A stretch of 64,000 nucleotides of DNA from JANOYY01 sp043720395. Lineage in GTDB: Bacteria > Actinomycetota > Acidimicrobiia > Acidimicrobiales > JANYDT01. A program made the translations under genes and the position numbers. Below, one piece after another: positions 17,067 through 25,732 of this stretch. The notes below the pieces were generated by a model that saw only the letters and a program-made list of their open reading frames with translations, was not told the origin of the DNA and did not search any database. The number at the start of each line of letters is the position of its first letter. Position 1 is the first letter of the stretch. The stretch is taken from NCBI GenBank assembly GCA_043720395.1, contig JAYSSR010000079.1, forward strand, positions 11,894 to 75,893. The letters are read 5' to 3'.

Positions 17067-18229
17067 GACGGGCCATGGCGCAGCGATGCCACATAGCCTG
17101 CGTGATTGCGCACGAACTCAGCCACCGTGTCGCCGCCGAACTTTCGCACCGCCTCGTTCGCGAGCACGAGCGCCGTCATCGTTTCGGCCACAACGCCCAG
17201 CGCTGGCACCGCGGTCACGTCGGTGCGTTCCTTGAAGCTCACCGTCGCCTCCTTGGTGGACATGTCCACGGTGGCAAGCGTTGGCTTGTTGAGCGTGGCC
17301 AACGGCTTCATCGCGGCCCGGACGACGAGCAGTTCACCCGTCGACATGCCTCCCTCCGTGCCGCCCGCGAGCGTGGACTCGCGTCGGTACTGCTGGGCGG
17401 CAGCGTCCCACACGATTGGGTCGTGTGCCTCGCTGCCCCGACGCCCCGCGACATCGAAACCGTCGCCGATCTCGACGCCCTTGACCGCCTGGATGCTCAT
17501 GATCGCAGCGGCCAGCATCGAGTCGAGCTTGCGGTCCCAGTGGACGTGGCTGCCCAACCCAATCGGCACGCCGTAGCCGAGCACCTCGACGATCCCGCCG
17601 AGCGAGTCACCCTCCTTCGCGGCAGCCTTGATCTGCTCAATCATCTCGACCTCGGCTGCGGCGTCGAAGCATCGAACGTCGGAGCCATCAACAGCGTTGA
17701 GGTCGGCCGGGGTGGGGCGGGTCGACGACTTCGAGCGCACCGGGCCCATCTGGATCACGTGCGAAATTATCTGTGTACCTATGGTCGCGAGCAGCGTCTT
17801 CGCGAGCGCGCCAGCAGCACAGCGCGCTGCAGTCTCGCGAGCCGACGCACGTTCGAGGACGTTGCGAGCGTCGTCGAATCCGTACTTCTGCATACCGGTG
17901 AGGTCGGCGTGGCCGGGCCGCGGTTGGGTCAACGGCTTGAGAGTCTGCCCGGCAGCGGGGTTCATCTCCTCGGTCCACTTCGGCCACTCGGTATTGCCGA
18001 TGAGGACGCTGACCGGCGAGCCGAGCGTGCGGCCGTGGCGGACGCCGCCGAGCAGCGTCACCTCGTCTTGCTCGAAGCGCATCCGCGGCCCGCGTCCGTA
18101 GCCGAGACGCCGACGACCGAGCTCCCCCTGAATCTCCTCTACGGTAATTGCGAGGCCCGCGGGCAGGCCCTCGACGATGACCGTGAGCGCCTGACCGTGC
18201 GATTCACCAGCGGTCAGGTAGCGCAGCAC
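17063..18229 (-). CDS. aroC: Chorismate synthase
   Basis: FMN-dependent conversion of EPSP to chorismate, the last step of the shikimate pathway. 388 residues from the GTG at 18229, giving the canonical N-terminus xLRYLTAGESHGQAL; the frame is open further upstream, but that extension carries no family similarity. Signatures seen include RRLGYGRGPRMRFEQDEV, RPGHADLTGMQKYGFDDARN (split across residues ~115-134), the RASARETAARCAAGA signature and TEGGMSTGE. The gene sits upstream of aroK and downstream of the prepilin peptidase gene. Confidence 0.96.
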   Translation of the reverse strand: MLRYLTAGESHGQALTVIVEGLPAGLAITVEEIQGELGRRRLGYGRGPRMRFEQDEVTLLGGVRHGRTLGSPVSVLIGNTEWPKWTEEMNPAAGQTLKPLTQPRPGHADLTGMQKYGFDDARNVLERASARETAARCAAGALAKTLLATIGTQIISHVIQMGPVRSKSSTRPTPADLNAVDGSDVRCFDAAAEVEMIEQIKAAAKEGDSLGGIVEVLGYGVPIGLGSHVHWDRKLDSMLAAAIMSIQAVKGVEIGDGFDVAGRRGSEAHDPIVWDAAAQQYRRESTLAGGTEGGMSTGELLVVRAAMKPLATLNKPTLATVDMSTKEATVSFKERTDVTAVPALGVVAETMTALVLANEAVRKFGGDTVAEFVRNHAGYVASLRHGPS

Positions 18230-18293
18230 GGTCGACGAGTCTACGGGCCGGGCACCGGCGACTCGCCACGCGATACCGAGGGTGACTGCCGCG

Positions 18294-19136
18294 TCAGCGC
18301 ACGAGGACTCGGTCCAGCACCGATGGCCAGAGCGACACCACCAGCGCACCCGTTGCGAGGTACGGGCCGAACGCGATCAACGTCTTTCGTCCGCCTCCTC
18401 GACGAGCCATGAGCAGGAGACCGCCGACGGAACCGAGGAAGAACCCCAAGAACAGGCCGTAGATCACATAACGCCATCCGTACCATCCGAGGTACAGGCC
18501 GAGCAGGAGGCAGAGTCGGGCGTCGCCATCGCCCATACCCTTCGGTGAAATCAACACGAGGACCCAGAGGAACAAACTTGCGCCGAGGCCGCCGACCAAC
18601 GCCCACACGAAGCGCTCGCGATCGTGCGTGACGGCGGCAGCGAACGCAAGCAGCACGAGCCCGACCCCCGACGCCGGATACACGAGCTTCGTCGGAATCT
18701 TGTGCAGTCGAGCGTCGATGAGTACCACCGCGACGCACGTGAACCCGAACAGCAAAAACGCAGGCATCCACGACCACTCGGCGATGCGCCAGGCAACGAT
18801 TACACCCACCATGACCGTCGCGATCTCCGCCCAAGCGGCCCACACCGGCACCTCGTTCCCACACACGGGGCAGTGGCCCCGCAGCACTGACCCGCCAAAG
18901 TGGAACCACCGCTGATCGGGCCGAAGCTGGTGTCGGCATGCCTTACAGACGGGCGTCTGCTCGCTGTCCTGCGTCGGCTCGAGCAGCCTCGGCGCACGCA
19001 CTTCGTGGGCGACGAACGGTGCGGCGAACACGCCCGCGAACACGCCCACCACGATCCTCAGCACCAGCACCACAACGACGCTAGCGGCTCCCGTCGCAAT
19101 TCCGACGCCACCCGTTACGAGTCGGTCAGCGAGCAC
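18294..19136 (-). CDS. Prepilin peptidase (A24 family)
   Basis: Membrane aspartic protease that cleaves and may methylate type IV prepilin-like proteins. About eight hydrophobic segments are visible. A cytoplasmic zinc-type loop CKAC...CPVCGNE follows the first helix. The two catalytic aspartates are represented by LIDARLHKIPTKL and by the GMGDGDARL motif (GxGD type). The GTG at 19136 overlaps the mltG stop by 11 bases and gives 280 residues; earlier in-frame codons lie inside mltG. No pilin genes are present in the window, so its substrates are encoded elsewhere. Confidence 0.85.
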   Translation of the reverse strand: MLADRLVTGGVGIATGAASVVVVLVLRIVVGVFAGVFAAPFVAHEVRAPRLLEPTQDSEQTPVCKACRHQLRPDQRWFHFGGSVLRGHCPVCGNEVPVWAAWAEIATVMVGVIVAWRIAEWSWMPAFLLFGFTCVAVVLIDARLHKIPTKLVYPASGVGLVLLAFAAAVTHDRERFVWALVGGLGASLFLWVLVLISPKGMGDGDARLCLLLGLYLGWYGWRYVIYGLFLGFFLGSVGGLLLMARRGGGRKTLIAFGPYLATGALVVSLWPSVLDRVLVR

Positions 19137-20508
19137 CGTTCTGCTCGGCGAGTTTGATGTTCTTGCGATGCTCCTTGAAGGTCGTGGCAAAGCTCGATGT
19201 TCCGTCCGGTGAGGTGACCACGTAGTACAGCCAGGTGCCTTTCTCGGGATGCAAGGCCGCCTCTATCGACGCTTTGCCCGGCGAGGCAATCGGCGTGGGA
19301 GGAAGTCCTTTGTGCACATACGAGTTGTAGGGCGAGTCGAGTTTGAGATCGTTTTCGAACAGTCGGGTCGTTCCGTTGTTCAGCGCGTAGATGATGCCGG
19401 CGTCGATCTGCAGGTACATCTCGGCCTTGAGGCGGTTGTAGATCACCCTCGCGACCTTTGCGCGTTCGTCGTCCTTCTTCGCCTCGCGTTCAACCAGCGA
19501 AGCGACGATCAGGGCCTCGTACGGGGTGACATCGACCAAGGCCTGCGCGTTCGCGAGTCCAACTTGACCAGCAAGTCCGTCGAACGTTTCGACCATGCGT
19601 GCGGCAATGACGCCCTCGTCGTCGTCCATTGCGAACGTGTAGGTCTCGGGGAACAGGAAGCCCTCGAGGCTTGAGACGCCGCTTGGCTGGTAGGCCGAAC
19701 GGATCTGACCCTTCTCGATGGCGGCAAGAAAGGCTGCGCCGGAGCGGCCCGAAAGCTTCTCGCCGACGCGTGCTGCGATCTGCGAGGCGCGGAACCCCTC
19801 GGGAATCGTGAGCCGTTGCTCGGCGGGGACCGACGGTCCGTCCTGCAGCGTCGAAAGGACGCTCTCGAACGACGAGTTGCCCCGGAACTCGTACTGGCCT
19901 GCCTCGAATCCACCCTTGCCGCGAAGCTGAACCCAATAGCGGAAGACAACCGGGTTGCCGATGATCCCTCCCTTGTTCAGGATTTTGCCGATGCGAGCAG
20001 TCGACGTGTTGTTCGGGATCACGATCGTGACCGCTTCACGGGGCGGTCCGGACGGATCGAGCTGGTTCTGGTACCAGCGAAGTCCGGCCAGCGCGCCGGC
20101 CGCGATGATTGCAAGCGTGAGCAGGAAACCGAGGAAGGCCCCTCCTCGGCGGCGCGGCGGAAAGTCGTCCTGCAGCTCTTCGCGTTGACGCTTCGTACGG
20201 GTCGGTGCGGTCGTTTGCGATTGCGTCGGCGTCTGCGTCGGCTCGCTTCGACGGTGCCCCCGCCTCGGGTTGGCATTTTTGCGGTCGACGGTTTGCGGTG
20301 GTGGGCCCTCTGGGGCTGTGCTCCTTGGGGCGGGCGATGTTGCTGGCGGGGGCGCGGTCCTGTCGGGTATTGCGTGACTCCGAACGGGTTCACCGGGCGC
20401 GGGCGGGGGCTCAACGGGTGCGGTCCGCTCGCGCACGGGTTCATCGCTCCACTCGGTGTCGCTACCCCACTCGCCTTCTGCCGCCCAGGGATCGTCGATC
20501 TGGCTCAT
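19126..20508 (-). CDS. mltG: Endolytic murein transglycosylase MltG (YceG-like)
   Basis: Membrane-anchored enzyme that cleaves nascent peptidoglycan glycan strands. Residues 1-125 form a long proline- and charge-rich cytoplasmic tail, longer than in Escherichia coli. A single membrane helix follows (GAFLGFLLTLAIIAAGALAG), then the LysM-like and YceG domains. Family motifs are SSLEGFLFPETYTF, ASLVEREAKKDDERAKVARV with the catalytic Glu, YNRLKAEMYLQIDAGIIYAL and SPYNSYVHKGLPPTPIASPG. It overlaps ruvX by ATGA, consistent with the common ruvX-mltG arrangement in actinobacteria. Confidence 0.95.
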   Translation of the reverse strand: MSQIDDPWAAEGEWGSDTEWSDEPVRERTAPVEPPPAPGEPVRSHAIPDRTAPPPATSPAPRSTAPEGPPPQTVDRKNANPRRGHRRSEPTQTPTQSQTTAPTRTKRQREELQDDFPPRRRGGAFLGFLLTLAIIAAGALAGLRWYQNQLDPSGPPREAVTIVIPNNTSTARIGKILNKGGIIGNPVVFRYWVQLRGKGGFEAGQYEFRGNSSFESVLSTLQDGPSVPAEQRLTIPEGFRASQIAARVGEKLSGRSGAAFLAAIEKGQIRSAYQPSGVSSLEGFLFPETYTFAMDDDEGVIAARMVETFDGLAGQVGLANAQALVDVTPYEALIVASLVEREAKKDDERAKVARVIYNRLKAEMYLQIDAGIIYALNNGTTRLFENDLKLDSPYNSYVHKGLPPTPIASPGKASIEAALHPEKGTWLYYVVTSPDGTSSFATTFKEHRKNIKLAEQNGAR

Positions 20509-20972
20509 TGCGTTCGCTCGATTTCCGCTCGCACCATGTCCGCTCGCACCTTTTCTCCGTCCAGCCAGCTCTGCAGAAAGACGGCAGCGGCGACCTTGTC
20601 GACCACCTTCCTCCGTGCCTGGGCATTCATCTTCCGTTCCATCATGCTGGCGTGCGCGGATGCTGTCGAAAATCGCTCGTCATGCACAACAACCTTGACG
20701 CCACGCGGCTCGAACAGCGCTTGCAGCTCAACCAGTTCCCGGCGGATGAGCTGCGCGGCCGCTCCCTCGTTGCCGTTCAGTCCGATCGGCAATCCAACGA
20801 CCATCGTGTCCGGCTCGTATTCGTCCACCAGGTCACTGATCGCCTTGTGATCGTGCGCGTGGCTGCCCCTGCGTTCGAGCACGACGACCGGGCTGGCCAG
20901 CGTCCTGGTGGTGTCGCTGGACGCGACGCCGATCCGTTTGGACCCGAGATCGAGCGCGAGCACCCGGGCCAC
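20505..20972 (-). CDS. ruvX: Holliday junction resolvase-like RuvX (YqgF)
   Basis: A 155-residue RNase H-fold protein: ALDLGSKRIGVASSD at the N-terminus with the first catalytic Asp, VGLPIGLNGNEGA in the middle and HDERFSTASAH toward the C-terminus with the other acidic residues. YqgF proteins act in pre-16S rRNA 5' processing and are also called Holliday junction resolvases. It lies two bases after the alaS stop and overlaps the mltG start. Confidence 0.95.
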   Translation of the reverse strand: MARVLALDLGSKRIGVASSDTTRTLASPVVVLERRGSHAHDHKAISDLVDEYEPDTMVVGLPIGLNGNEGAAAQLIRRELVELQALFEPRGVKVVVHDERFSTASAHASMMERKMNAQARRKVVDKVAAAVFLQSWLDGEKVRADMVRAEIERTQ

Positions 20973-20974
20973 GG

Positions 20975-23737
20975 TCAGACGCCGGCCGCTTGGCGCGCCT
21001 GGGCGAGTGCCTTGTCGAGCGCCTCGGGTTTCTTGCCACCAGCGACCGCAAGGTCGGCCGCCTTGCCGCCACCGCCGCCGACCGTGCGCGCAGCGTCCAG
21101 GATGAGGTCGCTCGCCATTTTCCCGAAGTCGTTCGTAACCGCGCTTACCAATGCGACGCCGCCCGCGACAGGTGCGCTGCCGAGCACGACGGCTTTGACG
21201 CCGGGCTGGTCGCGGATGGCCACGGCGAGGTCCTTGAGAGCGTCACGGTCCATGTCCTCGATGCGCGCGATGACAACGCCGTTGACTGCCTCCGCTGCGA
21301 ATTCGCCGGCCCTACCCGCTGCGTTTGCCCGCTTGAGCGCCGCGATCTCTCGTTCCATTTCTTTTCGCTCGTCGAGGAGTTTGGCGACCCGTTCAGGCAG
21401 CTCCTCCGGCTTCGCCCTGAGGGTTGCCGCTGACCTTTCGAGTAGGCGCTCATCGTTTCTGAGCTTCGCGATGGTCTGCATTCCGGTGGTGGCCTCGATA
21501 CGGCGGACGTTGGAGCCGATCGACCCCTCGCTCACGATCTTCACCGCACCGATCTCGCCGACGTTGCGCACGTGCGTGCCGCCGCAGAACTCCAGGCTCG
21601 GCCCTGCCTTCAGGATGCGCACACGGTCGCCGTACTTGTCGCCGAAGAACGCAATCGCGCCCATCTCCTCGGCCTCGGCCTTCGTCATCTCCTGGTTCAG
21701 GGCGTCCTTGGCGGTGAGGACAACGCCGTTGACCAGGTCCTCGATTTTTGTTGTCTGCTCGGCGGTGAGACCGTCGAAGTGGAAGAAGTCGAAACGCAGA
21801 CGGTCTGGGCCGACCATCGAACCCTGCTGCTTCACGTGATCGCCGAGCACCTCACGCAGAGCCCAGTGCAGGAGGTGTGTGGCGGTGTGGTTCCGTCGGG
21901 TCGCGTCCCGCTTGTCGGTGTCGATGCACGCTGTCGCGGTCGTACCCGCTTCGATGGTGCCATTTGTTATGCGCGCTTTGTGTCGCGTGAGGCCCGGTAG
22001 GGCGTACGTGGTGTCGACGATCTCCGCCTCGCCGTCGGTGGTGGTGATCGTGCCGGTGTCGCCAACCTGTCCGCCCGACTCGGCGTAGAACGGGGTGCGG
22101 TCGAGGAAGATCTCGACGAAGTCATCGTCCTCGCCCTCGACCACGCCGGCGATGAGCGCCGCTACCACAGTCGTCTCGGTGTAGCCCACGAACGAGCTCG
22201 TGCCGTGCGCGTCGATGATCGCCCGGTACTGGTCCGACAGCGCCTCCGGTGTCTTCGCATTCTTCCGCGCCGCACGTGCCCGCTCACGCTGCTCCGTCAT
22301 GACCAACGCAAAACCGTCTTCGTCCACGCCGAATCCACGTTCTTCGAGAATCTCTCGTGTGAGTTCGAGTGGGAACCCAAAGGTGTCGTGAAGCTGGAAG
22401 GCCACGTTGCCGGGCACAAAGCCTTCTCCGACCTTCGCCAGATTCAGACCGACGGGTTGCGCATTCGTGGCGTTATAAATTGCCGCAGAACCGTATGCCG
22501 AACCAGGCTCACCGGAGGCAACGAGCGCCTGATACCGCACGACTCGTTCGACCTCATCGTCGAGTCGAGCGCTGCCCGTCTTGAGGGTCTGGCGGAAGCG
22601 GAACTCCTCGCGGTCGATGATGTCCATGATCCGTTCGCGCTTGGCGACGAGGTCCGGGTAAGCACCGCCCATCACGCCAATGGCGGCGTCGGCCATCGAG
22701 GGCATGATTGCCTTCTCGGTACCGAGGCGGTAGGCGTGGCGGATCGCACGGCGGAGGATGCGGCGGAGCACGTAGCCGCGGCCCTCGTTGCTCGGGAACA
22801 CACCGTCGCTCACGAGCATCGTGCCGGAGCGGGCGTGCTCCGCGAGGATGCGCAAGGACAGATCGTCGGGCGATTCGTAGCTTTTGCCGTAGGTGCGACC
22901 CGTGAGGCTGCTCGCCCGATCGAGCAGGGGGACCATCAGGTCGGTGTCCCACACGGCGTCAACACCGTTGAGCACGGTCAGCGTCCGCTCGAGGCCCATG
23001 CCCGTGTCGATGCTGGGCTTGGGCAGACGGTCTCGACTCCCGTCGGCACGCTGATCGAACTGCATGAAGACGAGGTTCCAGATCTCCAGGAACCGGTGCT
23101 CGGCGTCGGGGTTGAGCGGGCCTCCGTCGGGACCGAACTCGGGGCCCTTGTCGAAGAAGATCTCGGAGCAGGGACCGCAGGGACCCGTGTCACCCATCTG
23201 CCAGAAGTTGTCCTTGTCGCCGATGCGCTGGATGCGGTCCATCGGGACCTTGGCGACGTCGTGCCAGATCTGCTCGGCCTCGTCGTCGGAATCGTGCACG
23301 CTCACCCACAGCGTGTCCGGGTCGAAGCCGAGCACTTCGGTGAGGAACTCCCACGCGTAGGGGATGGCGTCGGCCTTGAAATAGTCGCCGAAGCTGAAGT
23401 TGCCGAGCATCTCGAAGAACACGAGGTGACGCATGGTGCGGCCGACGTCGTCGAGGTCGTTGTGCTTGCCACCCGCCCGTGCGCACTTCTGGCTCGTGAC
23501 GGCCCGCTTGTACGGGGCCACCTCATCACCGGTGAAGTACGACTTGAACGGCACCATGCCGGCCACGGTGAACAGCACGGTCGGGTCGTGCGGGATCAGG
23601 CTGGCGCTCGCAACTTCGGCGTGGGCCTTCGACACGAAGAAGTCGAGATAGGCACGCCGCAGCTCATCAGCGGTGCCCGGCCGGACAATTTTGGTGATTG
23701 CAGGAGTGCGGGACGGGGTAGACGAGCTGCCAGACAT
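20975..23737 (-). CDS. alaS: Alanyl-tRNA synthetase
   Basis: Class II synthetase charging tRNA-Ala, 920 residues. The catalytic domain has motif regions VAGMVPFKSYFTG, MRHLVFFEMLGNFSFGDYFK and GMGLERT. The editing domain carries HTATHLLHWALREVLG and the zinc-type CGGTHV motif (residues ~695-700), and the C-terminal oligomerisation domain ends with GGGGKAADLAVAGGKK. It is followed by ruvX and mltG. Upstream, only 27 bases separate the start from palindrome D1 of the inserted AbiEi/DUF559 unit, so its promoter region may have been altered by that insertion. Confidence 0.97.
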   Translation of the reverse strand: MSGSSSTPSRTPAITKIVRPGTADELRRAYLDFFVSKAHAEVASASLIPHDPTVLFTVAGMVPFKSYFTGDEVAPYKRAVTSQKCARAGGKHNDLDDVGRTMRHLVFFEMLGNFSFGDYFKADAIPYAWEFLTEVLGFDPDTLWVSVHDSDDEAEQIWHDVAKVPMDRIQRIGDKDNFWQMGDTGPCGPCSEIFFDKGPEFGPDGGPLNPDAEHRFLEIWNLVFMQFDQRADGSRDRLPKPSIDTGMGLERTLTVLNGVDAVWDTDLMVPLLDRASSLTGRTYGKSYESPDDLSLRILAEHARSGTMLVSDGVFPSNEGRGYVLRRILRRAIRHAYRLGTEKAIMPSMADAAIGVMGGAYPDLVAKRERIMDIIDREEFRFRQTLKTGSARLDDEVERVVRYQALVASGEPGSAYGSAAIYNATNAQPVGLNLAKVGEGFVPGNVAFQLHDTFGFPLELTREILEERGFGVDEDGFALVMTEQRERARAARKNAKTPEALSDQYRAIIDAHGTSSFVGYTETTVVAALIAGVVEGEDDDFVEIFLDRTPFYAESGGQVGDTGTITTTDGEAEIVDTTYALPGLTRHKARITNGTIEAGTTATACIDTDKRDATRRNHTATHLLHWALREVLGDHVKQQGSMVGPDRLRFDFFHFDGLTAEQTTKIEDLVNGVVLTAKDALNQEMTKAEAEEMGAIAFFGDKYGDRVRILKAGPSLEFCGGTHVRNVGEIGAVKIVSEGSIGSNVRRIEATTGMQTIAKLRNDERLLERSAATLRAKPEELPERVAKLLDERKEMEREIAALKRANAAGRAGEFAAEAVNGVVIARIEDMDRDALKDLAVAIRDQPGVKAVVLGSAPVAGGVALVSAVTNDFGKMASDLILDAARTVGGGGGKAADLAVAGGKKPEALDKALAQARQAAGV

Positions 23738-23763
23738 GGTCGGAGAATCCTACCGGCCTTCCC

Positions 23764-23865
23764 TCCCCGAGCAGGGGCTGGAATCCGCGCGCGGAAGGTC
23801 GGTTTCAGGCCGATATTGCCCGGTTCTCGGACCCGCCCGCGCGGATTCCAGCCCTTGTTCGGGAG
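23764..23865. repeat. Palindromic repeat D, copy 1
   Basis: Imperfect 28-bp terminal arms (23764-23791 and 23838-23865) share the core GGGCTGGAATCCGCGCG. The 46-base interior is partly shared with copy 2. It overlaps the 3' end of the AbiEi/DUF559 gene, whose last ~18 codons run into it, and lies just upstream of alaS. Confidence 0.85.
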
Positions 23866-24782
23866 GGGTGCACCATCTCAACGCTTGTGCGGATCGATCG
23901 CACGACGTCAGCCGCCTCCGACTCGATCCGTTTGCTCGTGATTTCGACGACCGGATGGCCAAGGGCCAGAAGACGGGACCGCCGGGTCCGATCGTTCTCG
24001 AATGACTCGTCCTTGGTGTGCCATTTCTTCCCGTCGCCTTCGAGCACAACGCCGCAATAGAAGAAGTCGACCCGCCCGATGAAGCCGTTCGCGTCGGCGA
24101 ATGCCACCTGGCGCTCCAGGTCCGTGATGCCGAAACGACGAAGGACCTGCACGATTCTCGTTTCCAGGTAGCTCTCGGTCGGAGGGTCATCGGGATTGCG
24201 CAGCGCGAGAAATTCGCGGAGAACTGGCCGACCGGGGTGGTTGCGCGGGAGGTCGTCGACAGCTCGCCGGAGTTCCTCGTGCGTCACCAGGCCCATGCGG
24301 GCGGCCGACTCGAAGGCAAGCTCCACCCGTTCGAGCTGCGTCAGCCACGGTTGACCAAGTCCACGCTGCCCCGCTATGCCGATGATCGCCTCGGTTGCGG
24401 ACACCACGGGAAACACGATGCCCTCGACCGTGTGATCGTCAATCCTGCGACTCGGACGATGTGCAGCGCCGCTCCGCACAGTTCGCGATCTCGCAACGTT
24501 GACCGTGAGTGGTACCGCGTCAACCTCGAACGAGTCGAGCCCATAGAGCGCTGCGGCCGCGGCGTCAGCCACTGCGACGTCAGGCCAGGAGAGCGCGACC
24601 AGAATCGCAAGCTGCTGCCACCAGGTTGCTTCACCTTCTGCCGGGCGGGCGAGCAGATTCGGCCCGACAACTCGGTAGGTCCCATCCGCCCGTCCACGCA
24701 TCACCGCTCGCCTCGAAAGTCGACGCCGATCGACCAGTCCGAAACCCTCCAACGGGAGAACATCAAAAACACTTGGATACAT
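23805..24782 (-). CDS. AbiEi-type / DUF559 (Vsr-like nuclease fold) protein
   Basis: A 325-residue protein. The first ~60 residues (GLVDRRRLSRRAVMRGRADGTYRVVG) resemble the AbiEi winged-helix domain, followed by an LALSWPDVAVADAAAAALYG-type middle section seen in AbiEi-like proteins. The C-terminal ~110 residues are DUF559: PTESYLETRIVQVLRRFG, GRVDFFYCG with the metal-ligand Asp, VLEGDGKKWH as the ExK-like strand, ENDRTRRSRLLALG and VVEITSKRI. The nuclease motif looks intact, unlike the paralogue at 1327. The ATG at 24782 is preferred to an upstream start that would lie in palindrome D2. The last ~18 residues are encoded by palindrome D1. No partner toxin gene is adjacent. Confidence 0.75.
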   Translation of the reverse strand: MYPSVFDVLPLEGFGLVDRRRLSRRAVMRGRADGTYRVVGPNLLARPAEGEATWWQQLAILVALSWPDVAVADAAAAALYGLDSFEVDAVPLTVNVARSRTVRSGAAHRPSRRIDDHTVEGIVFPVVSATEAIIGIAGQRGLGQPWLTQLERVELAFESAARMGLVTHEELRRAVDDLPRNHPGRPVLREFLALRNPDDPPTESYLETRIVQVLRRFGITDLERQVAFADANGFIGRVDFFYCGVVLEGDGKKWHTKDESFENDRTRRSRLLALGHPVVEITSKRIESEAADVVRSIRTSVEMVHPSRTRAGIRAGGSENRAISA

Positions 24783-24853
24783 GAAAGATAATGAAACACC
24801 CGAATTGAAGTCGAATCGTGAAACTGCCATCGGCATCGCGCGCAGAACCACCC

Positions 24854-24960
24854 TCGAACGGGGTTGGAATCCGCGCGCGTTCGATCGTTCAGATGCCGAT
24901 TTCAGACGATTTCGGCCGGTTTCGGACCCCAGCCGCGCGAAATCCAGCCCTGTCAGAACG
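24854..24960. repeat. Palindromic repeat D, copy 2
   Basis: This copy has a left arm with GGTTGGAATCCGCGCGCG and a right arm matching as CGCGCGAAATCCAGCCC. It has diverged from copy 1 but keeps the arm core and interior words such as TTTCGG and TCGGACC. It lies between the 93-residue gene and the AbiEi/DUF559 gene. Confidence 0.75.
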
Positions 24961-24971
24961 TTGTGAGAAGG

Positions 24972-25253
24972 TCAGCCGGACTTCGGAAGGGATCGTCGAG
25001 CGGCGCGTGCGTCGGCGAGCCGTTCGCGCAGTTCGTGTTCACGAACGACCGCGGCGGACTTGCCCTCCCGCACCGCACTGAGCACTCGGCCCTTCGTGGC
25101 AGCGGCGATGTTGGCCGGGTGCAGAGTCTCCTGGACGCGTTCGACCTGCGCCCGCACGACCTTCTTGACTTTGCGTTGCGCCCAGATCGAACCGCCGGCT
25201 CCCATGACGGCACCGCTCGCCCACCAGATCAGCCGTTTGAACACGAACGTCAT
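24972..25253 (-). CDS. Small hypothetical protein, one membrane segment
   Basis: 93 residues. The N-terminus LIWWASGAVMGAGGSIWA is hydrophobic and glycine-rich, probably a short membrane anchor. It is followed by a basic helical stretch (QRKVKKVVRAQVERVQETL) and a charged C-terminus. I do not recognise a named family. It overlaps the following DUF948-like gene by four bases (ATGA at 25250-25253) and belongs to the rarA-to-alaS run, so it is a genuine conserved-context gene and not a chance reading frame. Confidence 0.7.
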   Translation of the reverse strand: MTFVFKRLIWWASGAVMGAGGSIWAQRKVKKVVRAQVERVQETLHPANIAAATKGRVLSAVREGKSAAVVREHELRERLADARAARRSLPKSG

Positions 25254-25732
25254 TCTTCCCCCTCACGAGCTGCCGCGTGGGGACGCTGCACCGACTCAAC
25301 GGACGGAGTCGGAATTGCACCCCGGCGGGCGAGGTCTCGCCGCTTCGCCTGTAGGTGCCGGTCGGCCCGACCACCTGGCGTTGTTGTGTCGCCCAGTGCC
25401 TTCACCGCCCTTCTTGTCCCGGTCAAGAACGCGATGACTTTCACGAACGGATTGGTCACCATTCGGTAGGCAAAGCGTGATGCGGCGTCGGCGGTGCCCG
25501 TGAGCGACGTGGCGGCGTCGATCAGCGCGTCGGCGCGTCGGTCCTCTATCGATGCCTTCGACAGGGCCGTACGGGTCTCGTCCAGGAGTGGCAGCGTCTC
25601 GCGACGCAGGTCGTCGAGACCCGACTGTAGGTCTCGCACGAGCCGTCGCATCGTCGCCACAACCACCAGGACAACGACAAGCACGAGTACGACGATCACC
25701 GCAAACGTGATGAGGAGGGCCTTGAGCATCAC
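25250..25732 (-). CDS. DUF948-like membrane-anchored protein
   Basis: 160 residues. An N-terminal helix rich in Val, Leu and Ile (residues ~5-27) is followed by a coiled-coil-like segment (LVRDLQSGLDDLRRETLPLL, then DETRTALSKA) and a basic tail. This is the layout of DUF948-type anchored proteins often found next to alaS in Gram-positive bacteria. The role is unknown. The start overlaps the rarA stop (25729-25732), and the stop overlaps the 93-residue gene. Confidence 0.7.
   Translation of the reverse strand: MMLKALLITFAVIVVLVLVVVLVVVATMRRLVRDLQSGLDDLRRETLPLLDETRTALSKASIEDRRADALIDAATSLTGTADAASRFAYRMVTNPFVKVIAFLTGTRRAVKALGDTTTPGGRADRHLQAKRRDLARRGAIPTPSVESVQRPHAAAREGEE

Larger units (their letters stand above)
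23764..24960. mobile_element. Putative palindrome-framed AbiEi/DUF559 unit 2
   Basis: Copies of palindrome D bracket one AbiEi/DUF559 gene. The unit fills the whole interval between alaS and the 93-residue gene within an otherwise continuous housekeeping run. This is the same layout as unit 1 at 1147-2410, but the palindromes and the protein are different. Mobility is inferred, not shown. Confidence 0.4.

Noticed and set aside
22205..23941. 578-codon plus-strand open frame
   Set aside because: Antisense to alaS; no ribosome-binding site or domain, and typical shadow composition.
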